Below, in pieces: positions 1 to 6,758 of a DNA stretch of 14,373 bases; positions within the stretch are counted from its first letter, which is position 1; each line of letters starts with the position of its first letter. Position numbers and translations under genes: made by a program. The notes beneath the pieces are model-generated. The model worked only from the letters and a program-made list of their open reading frames with translations. It did not search any database and was not told the origin of the DNA. Source of the DNA: Crocosphaera sp038442745 (GTDB lineage Bacteria; Cyanobacteriota; Cyanobacteriia; Cyanobacteriales; Microcystaceae). The stretch is from positions 1-14,373 of the forward strand of contig NZ_JARVCN010000038.1 in the NCBI RefSeq assembly GCF_038442745.1, given 5' to 3'.

Positions 1-6
1 TCGCAT
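1..6 (-). CDS. Possible start of a divergent gene leaving the window
   Basis: On the minus strand the window ends with ATG CGA. A GGAGG sits 10 nt upstream of it (complement of 17-21). This looks like the translation start of a gene reading out of the left edge, divergent from acs. Only two codons are visible, so product and reality cannot be judged. The AT-rich 7-282 stretch would then hold promoters for both directions. Confidence 0.25.
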
Positions 7-239
7 TAAATAGTTTCCTCCCAGTGTACCTCATGAGTATGGGAAATGCTATATCCAGAACAATTTAAGGAAGATGTCAACATAAATCAAGAGAAATTTT
101 AAGATAAAGCTGAGATTAAATAATCGATGTAAGTATTGACTTCTTTATCCGTTTAATATCAAAAATGAGATAAAAAAGTTAATTTATTTATAAATTTTTG
201 TAAACCAGTTGAAACCCTTAATAAGCGTCACTTCCGACT

Positions 240-245
240 TATAAT
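240..245 (+). promoter_or_regulatory. Candidate -10 box for acs
   Basis: A perfect TATAAT lies 37 nt before the acs start codon. No good -35 box is seen at 16-18 nt; a TTGAAA at 209-214 is too far away with a 25-nt gap. The hexamer could be chance in AT-rich DNA. The rest of 7-282 shows no gene or strong structure. Confidence 0.35.
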
Positions 246-282
246 CATAAAGATTACAGGAACCTTTATCGAGGTCTATATT

Positions 283-2262
283 ATGGTCGCATCCTCTGAA
301 AAAAACACCGTTGAATCGATCTTACATGAAGACCGAGTCTTTCCTCCTGCTGAGGACTTTTCTAACAACGCACATATCAAAAGTCTTCAAGACTATGAGC
401 AACTATACGAAAAAGCAAAAAGCGATCCCGAAACCTTTTGGGCAGAATTAGCAGAACAAGAATTACATTGGTTTCAAAAATGGGATCAAGTTTTGGACTG
501 GAAACCACCCTTTGCCAAATGGTTTGTCAACGGCAAAATCAATATGTCCTATAACTGCCTCGATCGCCATCTTACCACTTGGCGACGCAACAAAGCAGCC
601 ATTATCTGGGAAGGGGAACCCGGAGACTCTCGCACCCTAACCTACGGGGAACTGCACCGAGAAGTCTGTCAGTTTGCCAATGTTTTGAAAGACATGGGAG
701 TACAAAAAGGCGATCGCGTGGGTATTTATATGCCTATGGTTCCCGAAGCAGCGATCGCTATGTTAGCCTGTACCAGAATAGGTGCGCCCCATAGCGTTAT
801 TTTTGGGGGTTTCAGTGCCGAAGCATTACGCGATCGCCTAGAAGATGCACAAGCTAAAGTTGTTGTCACTGCTGATGGTGGTTTTCGCAAAGATAAGATA
901 GTTCCCCTAAAATCAGAAGTAGATAAAGCCCTAGAAAATGGGGCTTCTAGCGTCCAAAAAGTAATTGTCGTACAACGGACCAAACAAGACGTTTCCATGC
1001 GCGAGGGAAGAGATTATTGGTGGCACGACCTACAAAAAGATGCCTCCCCTAAGTGCGATGCAGAAGTAATGGATAGCGAAGATCCCTTATTCATCCTTTA
1101 CACCAGTGGCAGTACAGGGAAACCCAAAGGAGTTGTCCACACCACCGGCGGATATAACCTTTACACCCATATGACCACAAAATGGATCTTTGACCTCAAA
1201 GACAACGATGTTTACTGGTGTACTGCCGATGTAGGTTGGATCACAGGACACAGTTATATTGTCTATGGTCCCTTGTCCAACGGTGCCACATCCTTGATGT
1301 ACGAAGGTGTTCCCCGTCCCTCTAACCCTGGATGTTTCTGGGATGTAGTGGAAAAATACGGAGTCAATATCTTTTATACCGCACCCACTGCCATTCGTGC
1401 TTTCATCAAAATGGGAGAAGAGTTACCACAAGCAAGGGATCTCTCATCCTTGCGTCTATTGGGAACAGTGGGAGAACCCATCAACCCCGAAGCTTGGATG
1501 TGGTATCACCGCGTTATTGGTGGAGAAAAATGCCCTATAGTAGATACCTGGTGGCAAACAGAGACAGGAGGGGTAATGATCACACCTTTACCCGGAGCAA
1601 CACCCACCAAACCTGGATCAGCTACCCGACCTTTCCCTGGCATTATAGCGGATGTGGTGGATCAAGAGGGTAATGCAGTTGCCGATAATACCGGGGGATT
1701 TTTGGTTATTAAGCATCCTTGGCCTAGTATGTTACGTACTGTTTATAATGACCCTGAACGCTTCCAAAAGACCTACTGGGACCCCATTCCTGAAGTAGAC
1801 GGGAAACCAGTCTATTTCGCTGGTGATAGTGCGAGAAGGGACGAAAAAGGCTATTTTTGGATTATGGGACGGGTAGATGACGTGATGAATGTCTCTGGAC
1901 ACCGTTTGGGATCGATGGAGTTAGAGTCTGCTTTAGTATCTCATCCTGCGGTTGCTGAAGCGTCTGTGGTTGGTGTTCCCCATGAAGTAAAAGGGGAAGA
2001 CATCTACGCTTTTGTTACCCTGGAAAATCATTACAGTCCCAGTGAAGAGTTAAATAAGGAGTTAAAGCAGCACGTTGTTACCGAGATAGGTGCGATCGCC
2101 CGTCCGGGTACTATTCAGTTTGCTGAGGCACTTCCTAAGACGCGATCGGGTAAAATTGTACGACGTTTCTTACGTCAAATAGCAGCCGATCAAGATATTG
2201 TTGGTGATAAGTCTACTGTAGTTGATCCCAGTGTTTTGGATAAGTTGAGAGAGAAAGTTTAA
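283..2262 (+). CDS. acs: Acetyl-CoA synthetase (AMP-forming)
   Basis: Activates acetate with ATP and CoA to acetyl-CoA, AMP and pyrophosphate in the cytosol, feeding acetate into central metabolism. It belongs to the ANL adenylate-forming superfamily. Seen directly: the phosphate-binding loop YTSGSTGKPKG at residues 273-283; the TWWQTETGG motif near 422-430; the hinge region with AGDSARRDEKGYFWIMGR and DDVMNVSGHRLG; and PKTRSGKIVRR near the C-terminus, whose lysine (K624) is the family's catalytic lysine and known acetylation site. The 659-residue length matches full-length bacterial Acs (about 650). The ATG is preceded by GAGG at 271-274 with an 8-nt gap, which supports the start. It appears monocistronic, with its own terminator at 2271-2300. 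Nothing is missing or unusual. Confidence 0.98.
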   Translation: MVASSEKNTVESILHEDRVFPPAEDFSNNAHIKSLQDYEQLYEKAKSDPETFWAELAEQELHWFQKWDQVLDWKPPFAKWFVNGKINMSYNCLDRHLTTWRRNKAAIIWEGEPGDSRTLTYGELHREVCQFANVLKDMGVQKGDRVGIYMPMVPEAAIAMLACTRIGAPHSVIFGGFSAEALRDRLEDAQAKVVVTADGGFRKDKIVPLKSEVDKALENGASSVQKVIVVQRTKQDVSMREGRDYWWHDLQKDASPKCDAEVMDSEDPLFILYTSGSTGKPKGVVHTTGGYNLYTHMTTKWIFDLKDNDVYWCTADVGWITGHSYIVYGPLSNGATSLMYEGVPRPSNPGCFWDVVEKYGVNIFYTAPTAIRAFIKMGEELPQARDLSSLRLLGTVGEPINPEAWMWYHRVIGGEKCPIVDTWWQTETGGVMITPLPGATPTKPGSATRPFPGIIADVVDQEGNAVADNTGGFLVIKHPWPSMLRTVYNDPERFQKTYWDPIPEVDGKPVYFAGDSARRDEKGYFWIMGRVDDVMNVSGHRLGSMELESALVSHPAVAEASVVGVPHEVKGEDIYAFVTLENHYSPSEELNKELKQHVVTEIGAIARPGTIQFAEALPKTRSGKIVRRFLRQIAADQDIVGDKSTVVDPSVLDKLREKV

Positions 2263-2270
2263 TTGTTAGT

Positions 2271-2300
2271 TTAGGGTGGACTTTTTTGAGTCCACCTTAA
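2271..2300 (+). terminator. Hairpin terminator after acs
   Basis: A 12-bp stem (TTAGGGTGGACT with AGTCCACCTTAA, one G-T pair) closes a 6-nt loop and begins 9 nt after the acs stop. The following sequence is AT-rich but lacks a clean T-run, so termination may be partial. Confidence 0.75.
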
Positions 2301-2318
2301 TATTTAAAATAGTACAAT

Positions 2319-2323
2319 GGAGG
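2319..2323 (+). promoter_or_regulatory. Perfect Shine-Dalgarno facing a non-ATG codon
   Basis: GGAGG lies 7 nt before an ATT codon at 2331 that opens an intact small reading frame ending at 2516. The ATG at 2317 overlaps this box but opens another frame that stops soon and resembles nothing. The position of the box is the main evidence that ATT is, or replaced, the start codon. Confidence 0.55.
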
Positions 2324-2330
2324 CAAGCTT

Positions 2331-2516
2331 ATTTTACCCACCTTTGAACAATCAATTAAATCAGTCATACTATGTCAAGACTTATCTAATAAGTATCTAG
2401 ATATTCACCTGTTTCGTTTTAATGATCGCTCTGGGGAGATTTATATTTTAGCAGGTGAAGACATTGAAATTTTAATTGCATCTAATGGAACATGGAGGTT
2501 TATTAATGAAACCTAA
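2331..2516 (+). CDS. DUF6888-like small protein with apparent ATT start
   Basis: The frame is 61 codons long and intact. Starting at ATT it would read MLPTFEQSIKSV, with a middle part EIYILAGEDIEILI and an end NGTWRF. This layout (short N-terminal helix, then an 'IYILAGE..EI.I..NG.W.F' beta segment) is what I recall for the small cyanobacterial family NCBI names DUF6888. The name is from memory and the function is unknown. It lies immediately after the acs terminator, and its last 11 nt overlap the start of the next gene, so the two are probably translationally coupled. The odd point is the start: no ATG, GTG or TTG at the right place, only ATT behind a perfect GGAGG. Either a rare ATT start (as in infC) or a gene that has just lost its ATG. 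Confidence 0.55.
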   Translation: MLPTFEQSIKSVILCQDLSNKYLDIHLFRFNDRSGEIYILAGEDIEILIASNGTWRFINET

Positions 2517-2700
2517 TTTTGAAAAAATGACAAGAAAAGAGCTTAAAGCTTATGTTTTAGCTCATCGGGACGATCAAGAAGCTATAGATTTGTTAATGAG
2601 TCGTCGTAGTCCTGATTCCGAAGCAGTTTGGTATGATGCTTCTCTGTCTCAAGCTCAAGTTGAAGAGATTTTAAAGAAGAAAATTAAAGGGGAAATTTAA
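2506..2700 (+). CDS. DUF6887-like small protein
   Basis: A 64-residue protein beginning MKPNFEKMTRKELKAYVLAH and continuing RDDQEAIDLLMSRRSPDSEA. The pattern 'F..M...ELK.YVLAHR.D.EA' is typical of the small cyanobacterial family I know as DUF6887, which often follows a DUF6888 gene. No function is established. The ATG at 2506 is preferred over the upstream in-frame TTG at 2476 because GGAGG (2494-2498) sits 7 nt before it. Its start overlaps the end of the preceding small gene, and another member of the same pair of families follows after 6 nt, making a likely three-gene transcript. Whether the pair acts as a toxin-antitoxin or adaptor system is unknown; the size and pairing only invite the question. 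Confidence 0.75.
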   Translation: MKPNFEKMTRKELKAYVLAHRDDQEAIDLLMSRRSPDSEAVWYDASLSQAQVEEILKKKIKGEI

Positions 2701-2706
2701 GCAAAA

Positions 2707-3030
2707 ATGCCAACTCATCAACAGCTAGAAGGTCTTTATCGAATTTGTTATTATTTAACGTATCGAGCCTTACAAGCCATCCATCTCATTTGTACCGATG
2801 AAAGAACAGATAATTTAATGTCAGAGATTAATTACGATAAAATGTCAGATCAGGAACTTAGACAATATTTCTTAGAACATAAGAATGAGCAATCAGCTTT
2901 GCAAGCATATTTACAAAGACGAAATCAACAACCAAGACAAGTTATTACAAAAGTTGGTGATCCTGATTTTGATTTGAACATAGAACAAGCAATTAAATCA
3001 AAATTAGATCAACGTACTAATAAAAATTAA
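2707..3030 (+). CDS. In-frame hybrid of DUF6888-like N-part and DUF6887-like C-part
   Basis: A 107-residue ORF. Residues 1-37 (MPTHQQLEGLYRICYYLTYR through DERTDNL) look like the N-terminal half of a DUF6888-like protein, cut off before the expected 'IYILAGE' segment. Residues 38-107 begin with an internal Met (ATG at 2818) and form a complete DUF6887-like protein: NYDKMSDQELRQYFLEHKNE, an LQAYLQRRNQQPR stretch, and a GDPDFDLNIEQAIKSKL tail. The C-part is closely matched by the decayed copy at 3912-4094. I infer a deletion or recombination that fused two genes. The DUF6887-like part may still be made from 2818, though no clear ribosome site precedes that ATG. The outer start at 2707 is 6 nt after the previous stop, so coupling is plausible. 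Confidence 0.6.
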   Translation: MPTHQQLEGLYRICYYLTYRALQAIHLICTDERTDNLMSEINYDKMSDQELRQYFLEHKNEQSALQAYLQRRNQQPRQVITKVGDPDFDLNIEQAIKSKLDQRTNKN

Positions 3031-3258
3031 AAGACTATAAAACAACATAATCAATAAAACTATGAGTTTATAATAATTACTGATGTCTATTACCATTTCA
3101 ATATGAATGAAACATTTGAGACGTTAAGAACTGTGTTTATGGGTATTGCTACCTTATTAACAACATAGATACAATGCTAGGCAAGGACTGAAAATACTTT
3201 CATTAACCCTGAAAATCTCCCCTTTTGTCCACCCTACTAACTGTGAAATAGTAAAAAC

Positions 3259-3540
3259 CTAACAACGTCCATAAACTACACTTGAACCCACTAATTGCAT
3301 TTGATAGGGAGAAATTAACTCATAGGTACTTCTTGAACCATTTTCATCTCGTTTTATTAGATAATTACCATCTAAAATCCATGTACCAGAATAGTTAAAT
3401 CGTCTTATCGGATTCATCAAGTTCGCTCCCACATCTATCAAGATGTTTTCTTGTTGAAATTGACCATCTGAATTTAACTGAATTGTAATCGTCACGTTTC
3501 CGTTTCCATCATTCCAGGTACTTCTCCAACAACCAACCAC
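3259..3540 (-). CDS. Small beta-rich protein, probably missing its signal peptide
   Basis: A 93-residue reading frame with a GTG start, opposite to its neighbours. It begins MVGCWRSTWNDGNGNVTITI and contains alternating short strands with glycine turns (NSDGQFQQ, FNYSGTWILDGNYLI), ending in SVVYGRC. The 'GxW......L..DG.f' and 'G.W...g..L' pattern resembles lipocalin-like or other small extracytoplasmic beta-domains. No specific family is recognised. The frame stays open upstream of the GTG for about 24 codons without a canonical start or a hydrophobic segment, so there is no visible signal peptide. It may be the 3' remnant of a longer secreted protein. No Shine-Dalgarno lies at a proper distance. 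Confidence 0.4.
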   Translation of the reverse strand: MVGCWRSTWNDGNGNVTITIQLNSDGQFQQENILIDVGANLMNPIRRFNYSGTWILDGNYLIKRDENGSRSTYELISPYQMQLVGSSVVYGRC

Positions 3541-3696
3541 TGATGATTTTGCAATTTTATTTAATCCTTTGAACGTTTCTTTACTAAATCCCTTTACAGA
3601 ATAGGTTTATGATATTACACTTTGAACCAATTAATCCTAATTCAACCTCAGAAATGATTCCCCCCAAACTATAAGATTTCATAAAGGAGTTAGACA

Positions 3697-3912
3697 ATGA
3701 AAATTAATATAGATACAGATCCAGCTATTATTGAAGAAGCTTTACAAGTTTTAAGTCAACATTTAGAACCTTCTAAATTAATGCGTTTTTTAGCAGTTTG
3801 TAATTTAGATAGTGTTGATTATTTAAACCTTAAAGAAAAACTTTTTGAAGGGGAAACCGTAGATAGTCTCTATGAAAAAATAAAAACTCTAGAAGATGAG
3901 GATGTAATTTAA
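3697..3912 (+). CDS. Small acidic protein of unknown function
   Basis: A 71-residue protein starting MKINIDTDPAIIEEALQVLS and ending in an acidic tail (EKIKTLEDEDVI). The ATG is well supported by AAAGGAG at 3683-3689 with a 7-nt gap. It is predicted mostly helical. The opening 'I..D..II.EAL' recalls the N-terminus of small DNA-binding antitoxins of the VapB or ribbon-helix-helix type, but the rest does not confirm that and I do not recognise the family. Its stop codon overlaps the first codon of the decayed DUF6887-like copy (TAATA, in the ancestor presumably TAATG), so it was probably the first gene of a coupled pair. Confidence 0.65.
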   Translation: MKINIDTDPAIIEEALQVLSQHLEPSKLMRFLAVCNLDSVDYLNLKEKLFEGETVDSLYEKIKTLEDEDVI

Positions 3913-4094
3913 TATCAGAGATTAATTATGCTCAAATGTCAGATATAGAACTTAGAAAATATTTTCTAGAACATAAAAATAATCAATAAGCCTTACAAGC
4001 TTATTTACAAAGGCGAAATCAACAACCAAAACAAGTTATTATAAAAGTTGGTGATCCTGATTTTGATTTGAAAATAGAACAAGCTATTAAATAA
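3912..4094 (+). pseudogene. Decayed second copy of the DUF6887-like gene
   Basis: Translating from 3912 gives a frame that starts ISEINYAQMSDIELRKYFLE, has a stop at 3987-3989, then continues ALQAYLQRRNQQPKQVIIKV and GDPDFDLKIEQAIK to a stop. It is a close match, in DNA and protein, to residues 38-102 of the hybrid gene at 2707-3030. Two lesions are visible: the start ATG is ATA, and a serine codon TCA is TAA. The similarity extends upstream to an AATTTAAT tract before the start in both copies. It is a dead paralogue, unless a short product from another start is used. Confidence 0.85.
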
Positions 4095-4130
4095 AAAAAG
4101 AGTTATCCAATTAATTGAAGGAGAGTAAAC

Positions 4131-4346
4131 ATGAATTATCCGATGGTTATTTATCCCTGTCAAGAAGGAGGGTTTGTTGCTGAAATGCCTGCTTTAAAAG
4201 GATGTCTTGCACAAGGAGAAACCCTAAAAGATACCTTGCAAGAATTAATGATTGTTCGAGATTTATGGTTAGAAACTGCTCAAAAATAGGGAAAAAAACT
4301 ACCTAATATTGAAGATGCGATCGCTAAAATGAAAATCCTCAGCTAA
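4131..4346 (+). pseudogene. HicB-like antitoxin gene interrupted by TAG
   Basis: ATG at 4131 is preceded by a strong AAGGAGAG ending 5 nt upstream. The frame reads MNYPMVIYPCQEGGFVAEMP, then ALKGCLAQGETLKDTLQELM and RDLWLETAQK. It meets TAG at 4287-4289 and continues GKKLPNIEDAIAKMKILS to TAA. This is the HicB partial-RNase-H-fold family, short solitary cyanobacterial type. The TAG falls where relatives have a residue before G.KLP. The first 52 residues cover the core beta-alpha-beta fold, so a truncated product is possible. No hicA toxin gene (dsRBD-like, about 60-80 residues) is seen beside it. The region upstream is the DUF6887-like remnant, so this is either an orphan HicB-fold protein or a relic. 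Confidence 0.8.
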
Positions 4347-4415
4347 TTAATAAAATTGACCAATAAACTAGAAACCAAAAATTAGTATAGATAAGCATCC
4401 AGCCATAGTAATTTA

Positions 4416-4443
4416 TTCTGACAGACAGATTAAAAGTTATAAT
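4416..4443 (+). promoter_or_regulatory. Candidate promoter of the cupin gene
   Basis: TTCTGA (4416-4421) and TATAAT (4438-4443) are spaced 16 nt apart, about 85 nt upstream of the cupin ATG. The -10 is perfect and the -35 has modest agreement. Nothing else is seen in 4347-4528. Confidence 0.4.
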
Positions 4444-4528
4444 AGAATGAAATAAGGGTTAAGAAAAGATGGATAAGCCTTTGGTTACAATTATTTTTAG
4501 AATAATAAGAACATGAGGAGAACACTTA

Positions 4529-4999
4529 ATGGCAACTATGACTATCCATCCTACCTTATCCAGCGATCACTGTATGATACCAGTGATCAAAACCCCTGAA
4601 GATTATCTAGTTTTTCGCATCACTCCCCAGGATACCAACCGTCTAGCGATTGTTTTTGACACAAGTATGGCCGATGATTCTTTGACAGTTTGTGTGGAAA
4701 TATTCGATCCTGGAGGTAGTACCCCCACCCATCGTCATAACTTTGCGGTAGAAATGTTTTTTATCCTTAAAGGAACAGGGTTAGCGGTTTGTGATGGCAA
4801 AGACATTCCTTTAAACCCAGGGGACAGTTTATTAGTGCGTCCTACCGGTATCCACGAAATTAGAAACATTGGCGCAGATCGTTTATACGCCCTCTGTTTC
4901 ATGGTTCCTAACGAAGACTTCTCGGAGTTAATTCGTCATGGGGTTCGAGAAACTTTGGACGAAGAAGACTTAAAGGTTTTACGGGGAGTCAAATATTAA
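4529..4999 (+). CDS. Single-domain cupin protein
   Basis: A 156-residue protein with one complete cupin beta-barrel. Motif 1 is seen as HRHNFAVEMFFILKG, with H68, H70 and E75 as likely metal ligands. Motif 2 is seen as GDSLLVRPTGIHEIRN, with H109 as the fourth ligand. The acidic C-terminal tail (residues 125-156) is helical. All four metal positions are present, so a mononuclear metal site (Fe, Mn or similar) is likely. The substrate cannot be told: such proteins include dioxygenases, isomerases and pure sugar or metabolite binders. GAGGAG at 4515-4520 places the start. It is monocistronic and convergent with guaA, sharing the hairpin at 5004-5032; no functional link to guaA is implied. Confidence 0.85.
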   Translation: MATMTIHPTLSSDHCMIPVIKTPEDYLVFRITPQDTNRLAIVFDTSMADDSLTVCVEIFDPGGSTPTHRHNFAVEMFFILKGTGLAVCDGKDIPLNPGDSLLVRPTGIHEIRNIGADRLYALCFMVPNEDFSELIRHGVRETLDEEDLKVLRGVKY

Positions 5000-5003
5000 A
5001 ACC

Positions 5004-5032
5004 CTAGAGGTTCAGCTATGCTAAACCCCTAG
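5004..5032. terminator. Bidirectional hairpin between the cupin gene and guaA
   Basis: Arms CTAGAGGTTCAGC and GCTAAACCCCTAG pair over 13 positions with two mismatches around a 3-nt TAT loop. It lies in the 44-nt gap between two convergent genes. It lacks a strong T-run on either side, so its efficiency is uncertain. Confidence 0.6.
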
Positions 5033-5043
5033 TTAAGTTCATC

Positions 5044-6672
5044 TTATTCCCATTCGATGGTTCCTGGAGGTTTAGAAGTGATGTCATAAACCACTCGGTT
5101 AACCCCTTTCACCTCGTTAACAATGCGGTTAGAAATGATTTCTAAAAGGTCGTAAGGGACTCTAGACCAATCTGCTGTCATACCGTCTTCGCTGCTAATC
5201 AAACGGAGTACAACAGGATGAGCGTAGGTGCGTTGATCTCCCATTACCCCCACGCTACGAATAGGTAGAAGGACAGCAAACGCTTGCCAAAAATCGTGAT
5301 ACATTCCTTGTTTAGCAATTTCATCTCGTACCACAAAATCAGCGTCTCGTAGGATATTTAAACGTTCTGAGGTAACCTCTCCAATAATACGAATGGCTAA
5401 ACCGGGACCGGGGAAGGGGTGACGACGAACAATTTCCTCTGGTAAACCAATGGAACGTCCCACCTTACGAACCTCGTCCTTAAACAACTTCCGTAAAGGT
5501 TCTACTAACTTAAAACGTAGATCCTTCGGGAGTCCTCCTACATTGTGGTGACTTTTGATTTTAACCGCAACCCGTTCCCCTGTTTTTGGGTCTACATTAG
5601 TGTCAGCAGACTCGATCACGTCTGGGTAAAGGGTTCCTTGCGCTAGATAATCGAAGGGACCAAGACGTTTTGACTCTTCTTCAAACACTCGGATAAACTC
5701 ATGACCAATGAGACGGCGTTTTTTCTCCGGATCTGTGATCCCTTCGAGTTGTTTTAAAAAGCGATCGCGCGCATTCACATACTCCACAGGAATGTGAAAC
5801 TGTCGCGCAAATATCTCCATCAACCGTTCTGGTTCCCCTTTACGCATGAAACCTTGGTCGATAAACATACAGGTTAATTTATCGCCGATGGCCTGATGTA
5901 ACAAAAAAGCCAGGGTTGAGGAGTCTACCCCACCAGATAGGGCTAATAATACCCGTTTATCTCCGACTTTGGCGCGAATCTCGCGGATGGTTTCGTCTAC
6001 AAAGGCCTCTGTTGTCCAAGTGGGTTCACATTCACAGATATGATATACAAAATTACGAATCAGGGCGATCCCATCCACAGAGTGAACCACTTCGGGATGG
6101 AATTGTACCCCAAACAGTTTCTTATTGTGTTCGGCGATCGCAGCGCATAGAGTATTCTCGGTATGGGCTAAGATAGAAAAGCCTTCGGGAAGATTAGTAC
6201 AGGAGTCCCCGTGACTCATCCACATGGTTGAACCGTCTTCCACATTGGTTAATAAGTCGGTGGGATCGTCGATACGCAGGGAAGCTTTACCGTATTCTCC
6301 CCTGGTTGCTTTTTCTACTTGTCCCCCGAGTTGTTTCACCATCAACTGCATCCCATAACACACACCTAATATGGGAATACCTAAACCCCAAATCTCAGGA
6401 TCACATTGAGGCGCGAGATCGTCATAAACGGAGTTAGGTCCCCCTGACAAGATAATACCTTTCGGGTTCAGTTGACGGATTTTTTCGGCTGTTGTGCGGT
6501 AGGATAAGACTTCGGAGTAAACTTGGGTTTCTCTAATACGACGGGCGATTAATTCTGAATACTGAGAACCAAAATCAAGAATAACGATCATTTGGCGATG
6601 GAGACTTCTATCTGGAGTGTTGCTGTGTAAAGTCTCTGGAGTGTTGGGGAGAGAAGGGCTTTGAGTAGTCAC
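5044..6672 (-). CDS. guaA: GMP synthase (glutamine-hydrolysing)
   Basis: Converts XMP to GMP with ATP and glutamine, the last step of guanine nucleotide synthesis; cytosolic. Domain 1 (about 28-210) is the class I glutamine amidotransferase: ILDFGSQYSELIARR, nucleophile C105 in GVCYGMQ, and H192 and E194 in FHPEV. Domain 2 is the ATP-pyrophosphatase with the P-loop LSGGVDSS (245-252). The C-terminal dimerisation/XMP domain contains RRHPFPGPGLAIRIIGE and ends KPPGTIEWE, the classical GuaA terminus. At 542 residues it is slightly longer than E. coli GuaA (525) because of a 27-residue low-complexity N-terminus. The start is GTG at 6672 without a clear Shine-Dalgarno; the alternative is ATG at 6591 (M28), which begins directly at the conserved domain. 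It follows the petG terminator on the same strand, so some read-through from petG could contribute to its expression. Confidence 0.97.
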   Translation of the reverse strand: MTTQSPSLPNTPETLHSNTPDRSLHRQMIVILDFGSQYSELIARRIRETQVYSEVLSYRTTAEKIRQLNPKGIILSGGPNSVYDDLAPQCDPEIWGLGIPILGVCYGMQLMVKQLGGQVEKATRGEYGKASLRIDDPTDLLTNVEDGSTMWMSHGDSCTNLPEGFSILAHTENTLCAAIAEHNKKLFGVQFHPEVVHSVDGIALIRNFVYHICECEPTWTTEAFVDETIREIRAKVGDKRVLLALSGGVDSSTLAFLLHQAIGDKLTCMFIDQGFMRKGEPERLMEIFARQFHIPVEYVNARDRFLKQLEGITDPEKKRRLIGHEFIRVFEEESKRLGPFDYLAQGTLYPDVIESADTNVDPKTGERVAVKIKSHHNVGGLPKDLRFKLVEPLRKLFKDEVRKVGRSIGLPEEIVRRHPFPGPGLAIRIIGEVTSERLNILRDADFVVRDEIAKQGMYHDFWQAFAVLLPIRSVGVMGDQRTYAHPVVLRLISSEDGMTADWSRVPYDLLEIISNRIVNEVKGVNRVVYDITSKPPGTIEWE

Positions 6673-6696
6673 GTTTTAAGGATGGCAAAAAGTAGA

Positions 6697-6740
6697 GCTA
6701 ATGCGAAGATAATTGTTTAATAGATTATCTTAGCATTAGC
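6697..6740 (-). terminator. Strong hairpin between petG and guaA
   Basis: Arms 6697-6713 and 6724-6740 are complementary at 16 of 17 positions (GCTAATGCGAAGATAAT with ATTATCTTAGCATTAGC) around a 10-nt loop. On the minus strand it is followed by CTCTACTTTTTG. It therefore reads best as the petG terminator, 19 nt after its stop. It ends 24 nt before the guaA start and would lie in the guaA leader if transcription reads through. Confidence 0.75.
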
Positions 6741-6758
6741 CTCAAATTGGTTCCACAC

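Noticed and set aside
726..998. Reverse-strand ORF inside acs
   Set aside because: Shadow of the acs reading frame; acs is unambiguous here and no ribosome site or family pattern supports the reverse frame.
1332..1673. 113-codon forward ORF inside acs in another frame
   Set aside because: Lies wholly within conserved acs motifs; its translation resembles nothing.
2317..2400. Short ORF from ATG at 2317
   Set aside because: The ATG overlaps the ribosome box of the DUF6888-like frame and the frame ends after 27 codons with no family pattern.
2476..2505. TTG start extending the DUF6887-like gene by ten codons
   Set aside because: The ribosome site GGAGG lies inside this extension, 7 nt before ATG 2506, and the family sequence starts there.
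3103..3168. 21-codon ORF in the 3031-3258 gap
   Set aside because: No ribosome site and no recognisable sequence; too short to support.
5916..6437. Forward-strand ORFs opposite guaA
   Set aside because: Antisense shadows of a well-defined enzyme gene.
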